NCBI GenBank assembly: GCA_910578605.1
Contig: CAJTQG010000002.1
Coordinates: 48,150-112,149 of the forward strand
Source of the DNA: an uncultured Lachnospiraceae bacterium
GTDB taxonomy: Bacteria > Bacillota > Clostridia > Lachnospirales > Lachnospiraceae
Direction: 5' to 3'
Length of the DNA: 64,000 nt
The notes under the pieces were generated by a model. The model searched no databases and was not told where the DNA came from. It saw nothing but the letters and a program-made list of their open reading frames with translations. Shown piece by piece: positions 1 to 7,621 of this stretch (positions are counted from its first letter, which is position 1; the number at the start of each line of letters is the position of its first letter). Made by a program: the position numbers and the translations under genes.

Positions 1-1007
1 TCTACATATTTAAAGCGATTCTCAAATAAGCTCTCCGTGACAATGCTAGTTCCGTTTGACAATGCAAGCGCCACAGCTATTTGAGGCTGCATATCCGTAG
101 GAAATCCCGGGTAGGGCAATGTTTTTACGTGGGTGTTTTTTTGATACTCACAGCCAACGACACGCATCGCATCATCATATTCCTCCACTGTACATCCAAT
201 CTCTAGCAGCTTTGCAGCAATAGATTCTAAATGCTTAGGAATTACATTTCTAACCAAAACATCACCTTTTGTGGCCGCTGCCGCAAACATAAAGGTACCT
301 GCCTCAATCTGATCAGGAATCACAGCATATTCTGTTCCATGAAGCTTAGGAACACCATTGATACGAATTACATCGGTTCCTGCTCCTTTAATGTTAGCTC
401 CCATGCTGTTAAGCATATTGGCAACATCCACTATATGAGGCTCCTTTGCTGCATTTTCAATGATAGTTCTCCCTTGAGCCAAGGCCGCTGCCAGCATTAC
501 ATTAATCGTAGCACCCACCGTAACTACATCCATGTAAATATGGCTGCCCGCCAGCTGTTCTGCCTCTGTTATAATCATTCCATGTGCAATAAATACCTCT
601 GCCCCTAATGCTTTAAAACCTTTTATGTGTTGGTCAATGGGACGGCTTCCAATATTACATCCTCCAGGCAAAACCACCTCCGCCTTGTGAAAACGACCTA
701 ACAGAGCGCCAACTAAATAATAAGAACCACGAATTTTTCTAATATGTTCATAATCCACTCTTGTTGTTTGTATATTTTTTGCCTGAATTTTCACACAGTT
801 TGGGTTTACCCGCTCCACCATCACACCAATGGATTCAATTGCCTGTAATAATACACCAATATCCCTTACATCCGGCAAATTATCTATCATCACCGTCTCG
901 TCTGTCATAATAGCCGCCGCCAACAATGGCAAAGCTGCATTTTTTGCTCCGCTTATGGATACTTCTCCTCTAAGCGGACGACCACCTTTGATAATGTACT
1001 GCTCCAT
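1..1007 (-). CDS. murA: UDP-N-acetylglucosamine 1-carboxyvinyltransferase (MurA), C-terminus cut by window edge
   Basis: Catalyses the first committed step of peptidoglycan synthesis in the cytoplasm, moving enolpyruvate from PEP to UDP-GlcNAc. About 335 residues are visible of a usual ~420; the rest lies beyond base 1. The N-terminus carries the substrate-binding Lys22 in SGAKNAALPLLAA and the PEP/fosfomycin-binding Cys117 in LPGGCNIGSRPIDQH, so the copy looks catalytically intact and, by family knowledge, fosfomycin-sensitive. The ATG at 1007 follows an AGAGGTG ribosome site. The M23 peptidase gene lies upstream on the same strand, about 200 bases away. Clostridia often have two MurA paralogues, and which one this is cannot be told here. 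Confidence 0.95.
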   Translation of the reverse strand, partial: MEQYIIKGGRPLRGEVSISGAKNAALPLLAAAIMTDETVMIDNLPDVRDIGVLLQAIESIGVMVERVNPNCVKIQAKNIQTTRVDYEHIRKIRGSYYLVGALLGRFHKAEVVLPGGCNIGSRPIDQHIKGFKALGAEVFIAHGMIITEAEQLAGSHIYMDVVTVGATINVMLAAALAQGRTIIENAAKEPHIVDVANMLNSMGANIKGAGTDVIRINGVPKLHGTEYAVIPDQIEAGTFMFAAAATKGDVLVRNVIPKHLESIAAKLLEIGCTVEEYDDAMRVVGCEYQKNTHVKTLPYPGFPTDMQPQIAVALALSNGTSIVTESLFENRFKYV

Positions 1008-1205
1008 CTTGCACCTCTAACTAACAGTCATATGCCCTAATTTACAAGCATCTTAACCTTATGATATCAACATGTATACATAATTTCTCTCTTTTACTCA
1101 ACTTAATCATTATAGCACAAAGATTTCTTTTGTAAATTCCTTTTTCATAAAATGCAAACAAATTCTTTGTATACATTTCTACACATATTTATTGATTATT
1201 GAAAC

Positions 1206-2648
1206 TTACTGAAGCAAACTTAAAGGATCTACTTGGGTTCCATTGACCAAAATTTCAAAATGAAGGTGAGGTCCTGTGCTGTCCCCTGTATTTCCACTCA
1301 AGGCAATTTTATCATATTGCTTCACTGTATCTCCCGCAGATACCAGCACACTGCTCAGATGGGCATATCGGGTATTGTTGCCATCTGGATGGGCAATCTC
1401 CACACAATATCCATAGGTTCCCCGCCATCCTGCTTGTACAACAGTTCCACCACAGGAGGCATAAATTGCCGTTCCCTGGCTGCATGCCCAGTCGATACCT
1501 TTGTGTACAGTTCCCCATCTCGCACCAAAAGTGGAGGAAATGGTTCCCATAGACAACGGTTTTACATAGGTTGGTTCCACCTGGGTTCCCACCTCTGTGA
1601 TTTGAGGCACTGCTTTTTTAATAATCTCCTCCTCTAATATATCAGAGCCATAACGAACACCATTTTTATAACGAACATTGGCAACTACCTTGCGCTTTCC
1701 CTTTTTCCCCTTTTGAATCACTTCCTGATAAGATGTATATTTTTTATCGTTTTCTACAAATTCTTCCTCTGCAGAATATTTTTCCGTGTATGACTCTTTC
1801 TTTGTGATAACCACATTTAAATCGGGCTCCATCACTGGTATTACCAATTCATCTCCAATATAAATGGTTGCCTCGTCATCTAGATACTCATTTAATTCCA
1901 TGATTTTTTCAATATTTGTGTCAAAATGCATGGCAATCCAATACATGGTATCTAGCGGCTCAATCTCATAGCGAATATGTCTTTCTTTTAATTTTGTCAA
2001 ACTCTCAAAAGCCTTGTCAACCGTTGTAAGCTGTGATTCCTCCACACACATTTCTACAACTTCCACATTTTCCTCAAAACACAAATTTTCCAACCCGCCT
2101 TTTGCGCTGTTAGATTTTGCCCCTACTGTGTAGGAGCTGTATTCACTGTTTTGATTCATTATCAACTCTAAAGAAAACTGCCCGTTTTTGTCATATTGGG
2201 AGGCAATGCGGTTTAACAGTTCAACCACTTCCTCCTTTGTCTCCAATATAACGGTCTCTCCGTCTATATTGATTACAAATGCATTTTTTTGTGTAGTAAC
2301 ATTGCACTCCTTTAACGTCTCATAAATTCTCTCCTCCAGAACCGTTTCTGTCACTACTTCATTCACTGCTTTATTCTGAGGATAAATCTCCAATTCCGGA
2401 TTCATGGACACTATCTGCCCTGCTTCCTTGTTCATGGAAAGACGTGCCTTTCTCATACAACACTTTGCCTGATATTCACTATCCACAACTCCTAGTGTTT
2501 TTCCGTTCACCACTACCATATAAAATCTTTGTTCCTTATGAACACTGTAAAACCACGGAAATACAAATACCATACACAAACAGATAATCAGTGATGCACC
2601 AATATACATCACCTTCATCTTTTGTGAATATTTTGTAAGTTTACGCAT
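1206..2648 (-). CDS. Membrane-anchored M23 peptidase with LysM and G5 domains
   Basis: Probable peptidoglycan endopeptidase working at the outer face of the membrane. Visible order: an N-terminal membrane segment (about residues 12-34), a long spacer, a LysM-like segment (227-272, ending in YIGDELVIPV), a G5-like domain (277-354), and a C-terminal M23 domain with the zinc ligands H382 and D386 (HKGID) and H461/H463 (HLHF). All metal ligands are present, so it should be active. The ATG follows TTGGAGGCAGT, a strong ribosome site. It is similar in layout to clostridial cell-separation or spore-cortex M23 proteins. Its place between murA and a DUF6128 gene fits an envelope role; the exact cut site is inferred, not seen. 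Confidence 0.9.
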   Translation of the reverse strand: MRKLTKYSQKMKVMYIGASLIICLCMVFVFPWFYSVHKEQRFYMVVVNGKTLGVVDSEYQAKCCMRKARLSMNKEAGQIVSMNPELEIYPQNKAVNEVVTETVLEERIYETLKECNVTTQKNAFVINIDGETVILETKEEVVELLNRIASQYDKNGQFSLELIMNQNSEYSSYTVGAKSNSAKGGLENLCFEENVEVVEMCVEESQLTTVDKAFESLTKLKERHIRYEIEPLDTMYWIAMHFDTNIEKIMELNEYLDDEATIYIGDELVIPVMEPDLNVVITKKESYTEKYSAEEEFVENDKKYTSYQEVIQKGKKGKRKVVANVRYKNGVRYGSDILEEEIIKKAVPQITEVGTQVEPTYVKPLSMGTISSTFGARWGTVHKGIDWACSQGTAIYASCGGTVVQAGWRGTYGYCVEIAHPDGNNTRYAHLSSVLVSAGDTVKQYDKIALSGNTGDSTGPHLHFEILVNGTQVDPLSLLQ

Positions 2649-2805
2649 ACTGCCTCCAAGGATACTTTTTATACTTTTTTTATTCTATCCTTAATCATAT
2701 ATGCAAAAGTACCTTTTCGTCAAGTAAATATTACAAAACTATTACAATCTACTCCCTAAAATATTTGATTTTTTTCCTTAATTTTTTATTTTTACACAAA
2801 ATTTG

Positions 2806-4038
2806 TTACTCAATACAGTGCAGCCAATAGCCAAAATCCCCTTCTACCCCCTTCTGAGGCGGCATTTTAGCAAAATTCCCAAATCCAAAGAGAGCTGCTG
2901 CCATTTTTTCTCTGTCATGGTATACTCCTGGAACTCCAATGTAAAATTTTCCATCTGAATCCTTGGCAAATACTAAATACCGAAAATAATAATATCCATG
3001 CAAAACAAACGGATTTCCTGCAAACTCCCAACAATTTGACGGAAATCTTTCAAGATCGGAAAGCTGTATTTTTATTCCATTTAACACAGTGTCATTAAAA
3101 GGTATCTGGCATTTACAGTAAAGCTTTCGCCAATTTTGCCATAATTTTTCCAACTCCTTATACTCCTCCTGTTCTGAATCATTTTGAGAATATGACTCTG
3201 ATTTTGAAACGTCATCCTCCCCACTTTCCCTTTTTATTTCACTTTCCTTTATCTCACTGTTTTTTATTTCACTATTCTTTATCTCACTATCCTTTATCTC
3301 ATTGTCCTTTATTTCACTCTCTTTTAACTCGTTCTCTCTTATTTTGCTATTCTCCCCTGTCAATTCACAGGACTGCTCTGTCAACTCCTCCTGATTTACA
3401 TAATCCTCCAACAGTTGTACAATGGAGGATGTGTAATTTTCTTCTTTTTCCTGTTCTCCCTTTGCACTTGTTGTTTCACCACTCTCTATCATACCTTTTG
3501 CGCCTGTAGTATTTGTTGTATTTATACTTTCTCTTATATTATTATTTATATCTTCTTTTGTTTCTCCCATTTCATTTTTATCTATCATTTCTTCTGCATC
3601 TAAATGATTTTCTATATTGTTTTTTGTAAATTCCGACCAATTTGGACTTTCATTAACCCACAAAGAGGCAAGAAAATATTGACTTTCCGGTTTCCCCTCA
3701 TTTACAATTTGAATCCCTGCAGTCTGCTCCGCTTTAAATCCAGACTGCAGCACATTATCTGCTTCTGTCTCCAGATAAATCTCCATCACATTTCCCTTTT
3801 TTTGCATACAGTCCGCAGGAATACGACTCCACTGCTGCTCCTCTGTTACTAACATATATAATTGATAATTTTCTCCCATATCGCTGCGGGAACGCACACG
3901 AAAGTTCCCCTGCATTTTAACGTGGTTTCCTCTTTTTTCTACCTTTAGAAAACCAATATTTTGCTCCTTTTTTTCCTGATAATAGTTGTAAACATATGAA
4001 ATAAATCTTCTATAATCGTTCAATATAAAATTCCCCAA
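2806..4038 (-). CDS. DUF6128-type protein with a pentapeptide-repeat linker
   Basis: Function unknown. The N-terminus (MGNFILNDYRRFISYVYNYY) and the C-terminus (FVLHGYYYFRYLVF, then FYIGVPGVYHDREKMAAALFGF) match what I recall of the Lachnospiraceae DUF6128 family. Between them lies a long acidic low-complexity linker (about 120-300) with seven tandem pentads of the type ESEIK (235-269). No signal peptide or membrane segment is seen, so it is probably cytoplasmic. The start is a TTG at 4038 preceded by AAGGA; the next in-frame Met is residue 41, which would cut the conserved N-terminal block, so TTG is preferred. That TTG lies inside one arm of a perfect 10-bp inverted repeat (listed separately). 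Confidence 0.75.
   Translation of the reverse strand: MGNFILNDYRRFISYVYNYYQEKKEQNIGFLKVEKRGNHVKMQGNFRVRSRSDMGENYQLYMLVTEEQQWSRIPADCMQKKGNVMEIYLETEADNVLQSGFKAEQTAGIQIVNEGKPESQYFLASLWVNESPNWSEFTKNNIENHLDAEEMIDKNEMGETKEDINNNIRESINTTNTTGAKGMIESGETTSAKGEQEKEENYTSSIVQLLEDYVNQEELTEQSCELTGENSKIRENELKESEIKDNEIKDSEIKNSEIKNSEIKESEIKRESGEDDVSKSESYSQNDSEQEEYKELEKLWQNWRKLYCKCQIPFNDTVLNGIKIQLSDLERFPSNCWEFAGNPFVLHGYYYFRYLVFAKDSDGKFYIGVPGVYHDREKMAAALFGFGNFAKMPPQKGVEGDFGYWLHCIE
3232..3336 (-). repeat. Seven 15-bp tandem repeats encoding ESEIK-like pentads
   Basis: Inside the DUF6128 gene, seven in-frame 15-base units encode ENELK, ESEIK, DNEIK, DSEIK, NSEIK, NSEIK and ESEIK. The unit length is a multiple of three, so slippage would change linker length without breaking the frame. 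Seen directly in the sequence. Confidence 0.85.
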
Positions 4039-4078
4039 TTGCGTTGTCCTTGTTTGTATCCTATGACTGCAATTGGGG
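4033..4078 (-). promoter_or_regulatory. Inverted repeat holding the TTG start codon of the DUF6128 gene
   Basis: The perfect 10-bp arms CCCCAATTGC (4033-4042) and GCAATTGGGG (4069-4078) are separated by 26 bases. Read as minus-strand mRNA, the AAGGA ribosome site falls in the loop and the TTG start codon in the 3' arm. It could be a translation-controlling hairpin or a repressor site; on the plus strand the second arm is followed by TTTTATT and might also stop transcription. Confidence 0.5.
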
Positions 4079-4225
4079 TTTTATTCCATTTGATTGTAAT
4101 AATTTCTTCCTGAAAGCTTTAGAAAGCGGCATGTCCGTTTATGTATATAAAATCTAATCCTCTACTTTCTTCTATCTTCTATATTTTTCTATATTTATAA
4201 AGAAAATAAATATCACATAAAGTTA

Positions 4226-4255
4226 TTGTCCATCAATAATAGATAATGTTACAAT
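4226..4255 (+). promoter_or_regulatory. Candidate sigma-A promoter for the rubredoxin/glutamate synthase-like gene
   Basis: TTGTCC (4226-4231) and TACAAT (4250-4255) are separated by 18 bases, about 75 bases before the ATG at 4332. Spacing and -10 fit; the -35 is a partial match. Confidence 0.45.
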
Positions 4256-4331
4256 ATATAAATATACAGCAATAGGCAGCACTGATAAAATATAAATTTC
4301 ATTAATCATATATTAAGGAAGGTGAATACTC

Positions 4332-5765
4332 ATGAAAAGATTTATTTGTACTATCTGCGGTTACATTTATGAAGATGAACAAGCACCAAAGGAATGCCCG
4401 ATTTGTCATCAGCCTGGCTCAAGCTTCACCGAAGCCCCTTCTGAAACAGAAGACAATGACAGCCTGCCATTAAGCACAGCAAGTATTGCAAGGCATGATA
4501 CAACCGACAGCAATAACCATCACTTGGCAAATACATCAATGGATTTAAGCTATGAACCAAGCTTATACCGAATTGATAAATCTTGCCGTTATATGGAAGA
4601 AATCCATCAAATGGCAAAGACCGGAATGTCTATCAGCGGCGCTATGGGAACCACTATGGCAATGCCAAGCTGGGACGACATATTGATTTTGGGAGCACAA
4701 TTAAATCCACCGCCTCTTGATGAGGACGCTCCTGTAACTACAATGACTGTAATTGGCAAACATGCTAAAAAACCTATGATTTTAAATAATCCTGTATACA
4801 TTTCCCATATGTCATTCGGCGCCTTGTCCAAGGAAATCAAGATTGCCCTGGCAATAGGTTCTGCAATGGCAAAAACAGCCATGTGCAGCGGTGAAGGGGG
4901 AATCCTTCCCCAAGAGCGGGACGCTGCTCATAAATATATATTTGAGTACATACCTAACAAATATAGTGTAACAGACGAAAACCTTCGCAGAGCAGATGCC
5001 ATCGAAATCAAGATTGGGCAAGGAACAAAACCAGGCATGGGTGGTCATCTTCCAGGAGAAAAGGTCACAGAAGAGATTGCAAAGCTTCGGGGCAAAAAAA
5101 TGGGAGAAGATATACAAAGTCCAAGCAAATTTTCAGAGCTCAATTCCAAAGAAGATTTAAAAGCTATGGTAACAATGCTTCGAAACCGTTCTGACGGCAG
5201 ACCCATAGGCATCAAAATTGCTGCCGGGAGAATAGAAAGAGATTTAGAATTCTGTGTGTATGCAGAACCAGATTTTATCACTGTTGATGGAAGAGGCGGC
5301 GCAACAGGTTCTAGTCCCCTGTTTCTCCGTGAAGCCACTACCGTTCCAACCATTTATGCACTGCATCGGGCGAGAAAGTATTTAGATTCTGTCCATTCTG
5401 ACATCTCACTTGTGATTACTGGTGGCTTACGGGTATCCGCAGACGCAGCAAAAGCGCTTGCCATGGGTGCAGACGGAGTCGCTGTTGCAAGCGCCCCACT
5501 GATTGCGGCGGCGTGTCAACAATATCGAATCTGCGGCTCAGGAAATTGTCCTGTAGGCATTGCAACCCAGAACCCTGAACTTCGGGCAAGACTGAAAGTG
5601 GAGCAGGCAGCACAAAGAGTGGCAAATTATTTGAACGTAACTTTAGAGGAATTAAAAACATTTGCACGAATTACAGGTCATGCAAATGTACATGACCTAA
5701 ATGTGGATGATTTGATAACTATAAACCGAGAAATCTCTGAATTTACCAATATTCCACATGCATAA
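4332..5765 (+). CDS. Rubredoxin-like domain fused to glutamate synthase-like FMN domain
   Basis: The first ~30 residues are a rubredoxin-like metal knot with Cys6, Cys9, Cys22 and Cys25 (CTIC and CPIC). Residues ~100-450 are the FMN-binding/central domain of the glutamate synthase large subunit family, with HMSFGALS, GGATGSSP and a 3Fe-4S motif C395-x5-C401-x4-C406 (RICGSGNCPVGIATQ). The N-terminal glutaminase domain of true GltB is absent, so it cannot hydrolyse glutamine by itself. It is probably a cytoplasmic FMN/Fe-S oxidoreductase, perhaps ammonia-dependent or using another amine source. The ATG follows AAGGAAGGTG. It is convergent with rsmA and has no gltD-like partner in the window. 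Confidence 0.88.
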   Translation: MKRFICTICGYIYEDEQAPKECPICHQPGSSFTEAPSETEDNDSLPLSTASIARHDTTDSNNHHLANTSMDLSYEPSLYRIDKSCRYMEEIHQMAKTGMSISGAMGTTMAMPSWDDILILGAQLNPPPLDEDAPVTTMTVIGKHAKKPMILNNPVYISHMSFGALSKEIKIALAIGSAMAKTAMCSGEGGILPQERDAAHKYIFEYIPNKYSVTDENLRRADAIEIKIGQGTKPGMGGHLPGEKVTEEIAKLRGKKMGEDIQSPSKFSELNSKEDLKAMVTMLRNRSDGRPIGIKIAAGRIERDLEFCVYAEPDFITVDGRGGATGSSPLFLREATTVPTIYALHRARKYLDSVHSDISLVITGGLRVSADAAKALAMGADGVAVASAPLIAAACQQYRICGSGNCPVGIATQNPELRARLKVEQAAQRVANYLNVTLEELKTFARITGHANVHDLNVDDLITINREISEFTNIPHA

Positions 5766-5835
5766 ATCAACACAGCTATATGTACACCTCATCCTGTGTT
5801 CCACTGGTGCAAAGCTGGTCTTTGACAACCAAATG

Positions 5836-6711
5836 TTATGCTGAAATCATATTGGTAAAACAATTGCTCAATCGTGCAAATTCTTCTAAAGTCAAGGCTT
5901 CTCCCCGCACACTTGGGGGGAAGCCTGCCTTTTCAATAGCCGCTGTAATTTGTTCTTTTGCAAAGGAAATATCCCCTGCGTTATTTAAACCATTCTGAAG
6001 CGTTTTTCTTCTCTGATTAAAGGATGCACGGATAATACGAAACAGCAGCTTCTCATCCTTCACATCCACAGCAGGCTTTTCATGCCTTTTCAGGCAAATT
6101 ACTGCCGAGCCAACTTTCGGTCTTGGCATAAAGCAGTTGGGGGGCACATTTGCCACAATCTGAGCATCAGCATAATAGCCAACAGCAAGAGTCAAGGCGC
6201 CATAATCCTTTGTTCCCGGCTGAGCCTGCATTCTCTGTGCCACCTCCTTCTGAACCATAATCGTAATAGAATCAATCGGCACATGGCTCTCAAAAAGTCC
6301 CATTACAATAGGTGTTGTAATATAATAAGGCAGATTTGCCACTACCTTTATAGGTCGGCCTCCATTTTTCTCTTCCACCAGCTTGGCAATATCCACCTTC
6401 AGAATATCATCATTTAATATTGTTACATTTTTATAATCTGCCAATGTATCATTCTCTAAAATGGGAATCAGTGCTTTATCCACCTCCACCGCAACTACTT
6501 CTCTTGCCTTCTCACACAAATACTGTGTCATAGTGCCGATGCCCGGTCCAATTTCTAACACAAAATCTTCCTTGCTCACAGCAGATGCCCCGATTATCTT
6601 TTCTAAGACATGAGTGTCAATTAAGAAATTTTGACCAAATTTTTTTTGAAATACAAAATCATACTTTTGCAGTATCTCTATTGTATTTTTAGGTATCCCT
6701 AATACTGCCAT
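5836..6711 (-). CDS. rsmA: 16S rRNA (adenine1518/1519-N6)-dimethyltransferase RsmA (KsgA)
   Basis: Dimethylates two adjacent adenines in the 3' hairpin of 16S rRNA late in small-subunit assembly. SAM motif I (LEIGPGIGTMTQYL), the acidic VEVDKALIPIL and the catalytic NLPYYITTPIV motif are all seen; 291 residues is normal for the family. The ATG at 6711 is chosen because GGAAGG lies just before it; an in-frame TTG five codons upstream (6726) has no ribosome site. It is downstream of tatD and metG in the same direction with short gaps, the same neighbourhood as in Bacillus (metS-tatD-rnmV-ksgA), but rnmV is missing. Confidence 0.96.
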   Translation of the reverse strand: MAVLGIPKNTIEILQKYDFVFQKKFGQNFLIDTHVLEKIIGASAVSKEDFVLEIGPGIGTMTQYLCEKAREVVAVEVDKALIPILENDTLADYKNVTILNDDILKVDIAKLVEEKNGGRPIKVVANLPYYITTPIVMGLFESHVPIDSITIMVQKEVAQRMQAQPGTKDYGALTLAVGYYADAQIVANVPPNCFMPRPKVGSAVICLKRHEKPAVDVKDEKLLFRIIRASFNQRRKTLQNGLNNAGDISFAKEQITAAIEKAGFPPSVRGEALTLEEFARLSNCFTNMISA

Positions 6712-6753
6712 TTCCTTTCCTTCCAATCTTTAACTTCTATAAACATGTGATGA

Positions 6754-7521
6754 TTACTTTATTTTATATAATCGCCTGGCATTTTCCTCTGTAATAGCTT
6801 CTACATCTTCGGGAGAAATATTTTTAATTTCAGCAATCTGTTCTATAATATAAGGTAAATTTAAAGAACTATTTCGCTCTCCTCTTAAAGGACTAGGCGA
6901 CAGATAAGGACAATCTGTCTCTAGCACCAACTGCTCAACAGGCATATATTTTACTACCTCTCTGAGCTTTTTCCCATTTGGAAAAGTAATGACACCACCG
7001 ATTCCTAAGAAGTATCCCATTTTTAAAAACTCTCTAGCCATCTCCACACTGTAAGAAAAGCAATGGATGACGCCTCCTATTTCCTGTGCCTGCAGCGCCT
7101 TCATCATATCCAATGTATCCTTTGCCCCGTCCCTGCTGTGAATAATCACTGGCTTATTCTTTTGTCTGGCAAGCTCCATTTGCCGCTCAAACCATAGCTT
7201 CTGTATTTGGGGTTCAGGCCTATCATAATGATAATCCAAGCCAATCTCTCCCAATGCCACAATTTTATCTTTTTCCAACAATTTTGAAAGCCATTTAAAG
7301 TTTTCTTCATCCAATTGCTCTGTCTCTGTGGGGTGCACGCCTACTGCACCATACACATAAGGATATTTCTCTGCCAGCCTGCACACCATTTGGTTTGAGG
7401 TGAGGGTGGAGCCAACATTTACAATGGTTCCCACCCCATTCTCTCCCATGCTGCCAAGAAGCTGTTCCCTGTCCTCATCAAATTGTACATCATCATAATG
7501 GGCATGTGTATCAAATATCAT
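6754..7521 (-). CDS. tatD: TatD family metal-dependent hydrolase
   Basis: A 255-residue TIM-barrel metallo-hydrolase of the TatD/YabD family, whose members act as DNases or 3'-5' exonucleases and as D-aminoacyl-tRNA deacylases. All metal-site signatures are visible: DTHAHYDD near the N-terminus, GEIGLDYHYD, IHSRDG, HCFSY and ETDCPYLSP. The ATG at 7521 follows AAAGGA with 8-base spacing. It lies between metG and rsmA on the same strand, the conserved Firmicutes arrangement, so it is probably co-transcribed with metG and shares its T-box control. The true substrate cannot be read from the sequence. Confidence 0.94.
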   Translation of the reverse strand: MIFDTHAHYDDVQFDEDREQLLGSMGENGVGTIVNVGSTLTSNQMVCRLAEKYPYVYGAVGVHPTETEQLDEENFKWLSKLLEKDKIVALGEIGLDYHYDRPEPQIQKLWFERQMELARQKNKPVIIHSRDGAKDTLDMMKALQAQEIGGVIHCFSYSVEMAREFLKMGYFLGIGGVITFPNGKKLREVVKYMPVEQLVLETDCPYLSPSPLRGERNSSLNLPYIIEQIAEIKNISPEDVEAITEENARRLYKIK

Positions 7522-7621
7522 TTATCATATCCTTTCTTTCATGATATATCTCTTTTTTCTATCTTTAACCTCTCAGATATGAGGGCAAAGCTGACACAAA
7601 CAATGGATGCGAATTTCTCTT

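Noticed and set aside
3192-3852. Plus-strand open frames rich in Ser, His and Phe opposite the DUF6128 gene
   Set aside because: They are mirror frames of the repeat-rich linker; the minus-strand frame has conserved family blocks at both ends.
5770-5799. ACACAG/CTGTGT inverted repeat between two convergent genes as a terminator
   Set aside because: Only six base pairs, an 18-base loop and no T-run.
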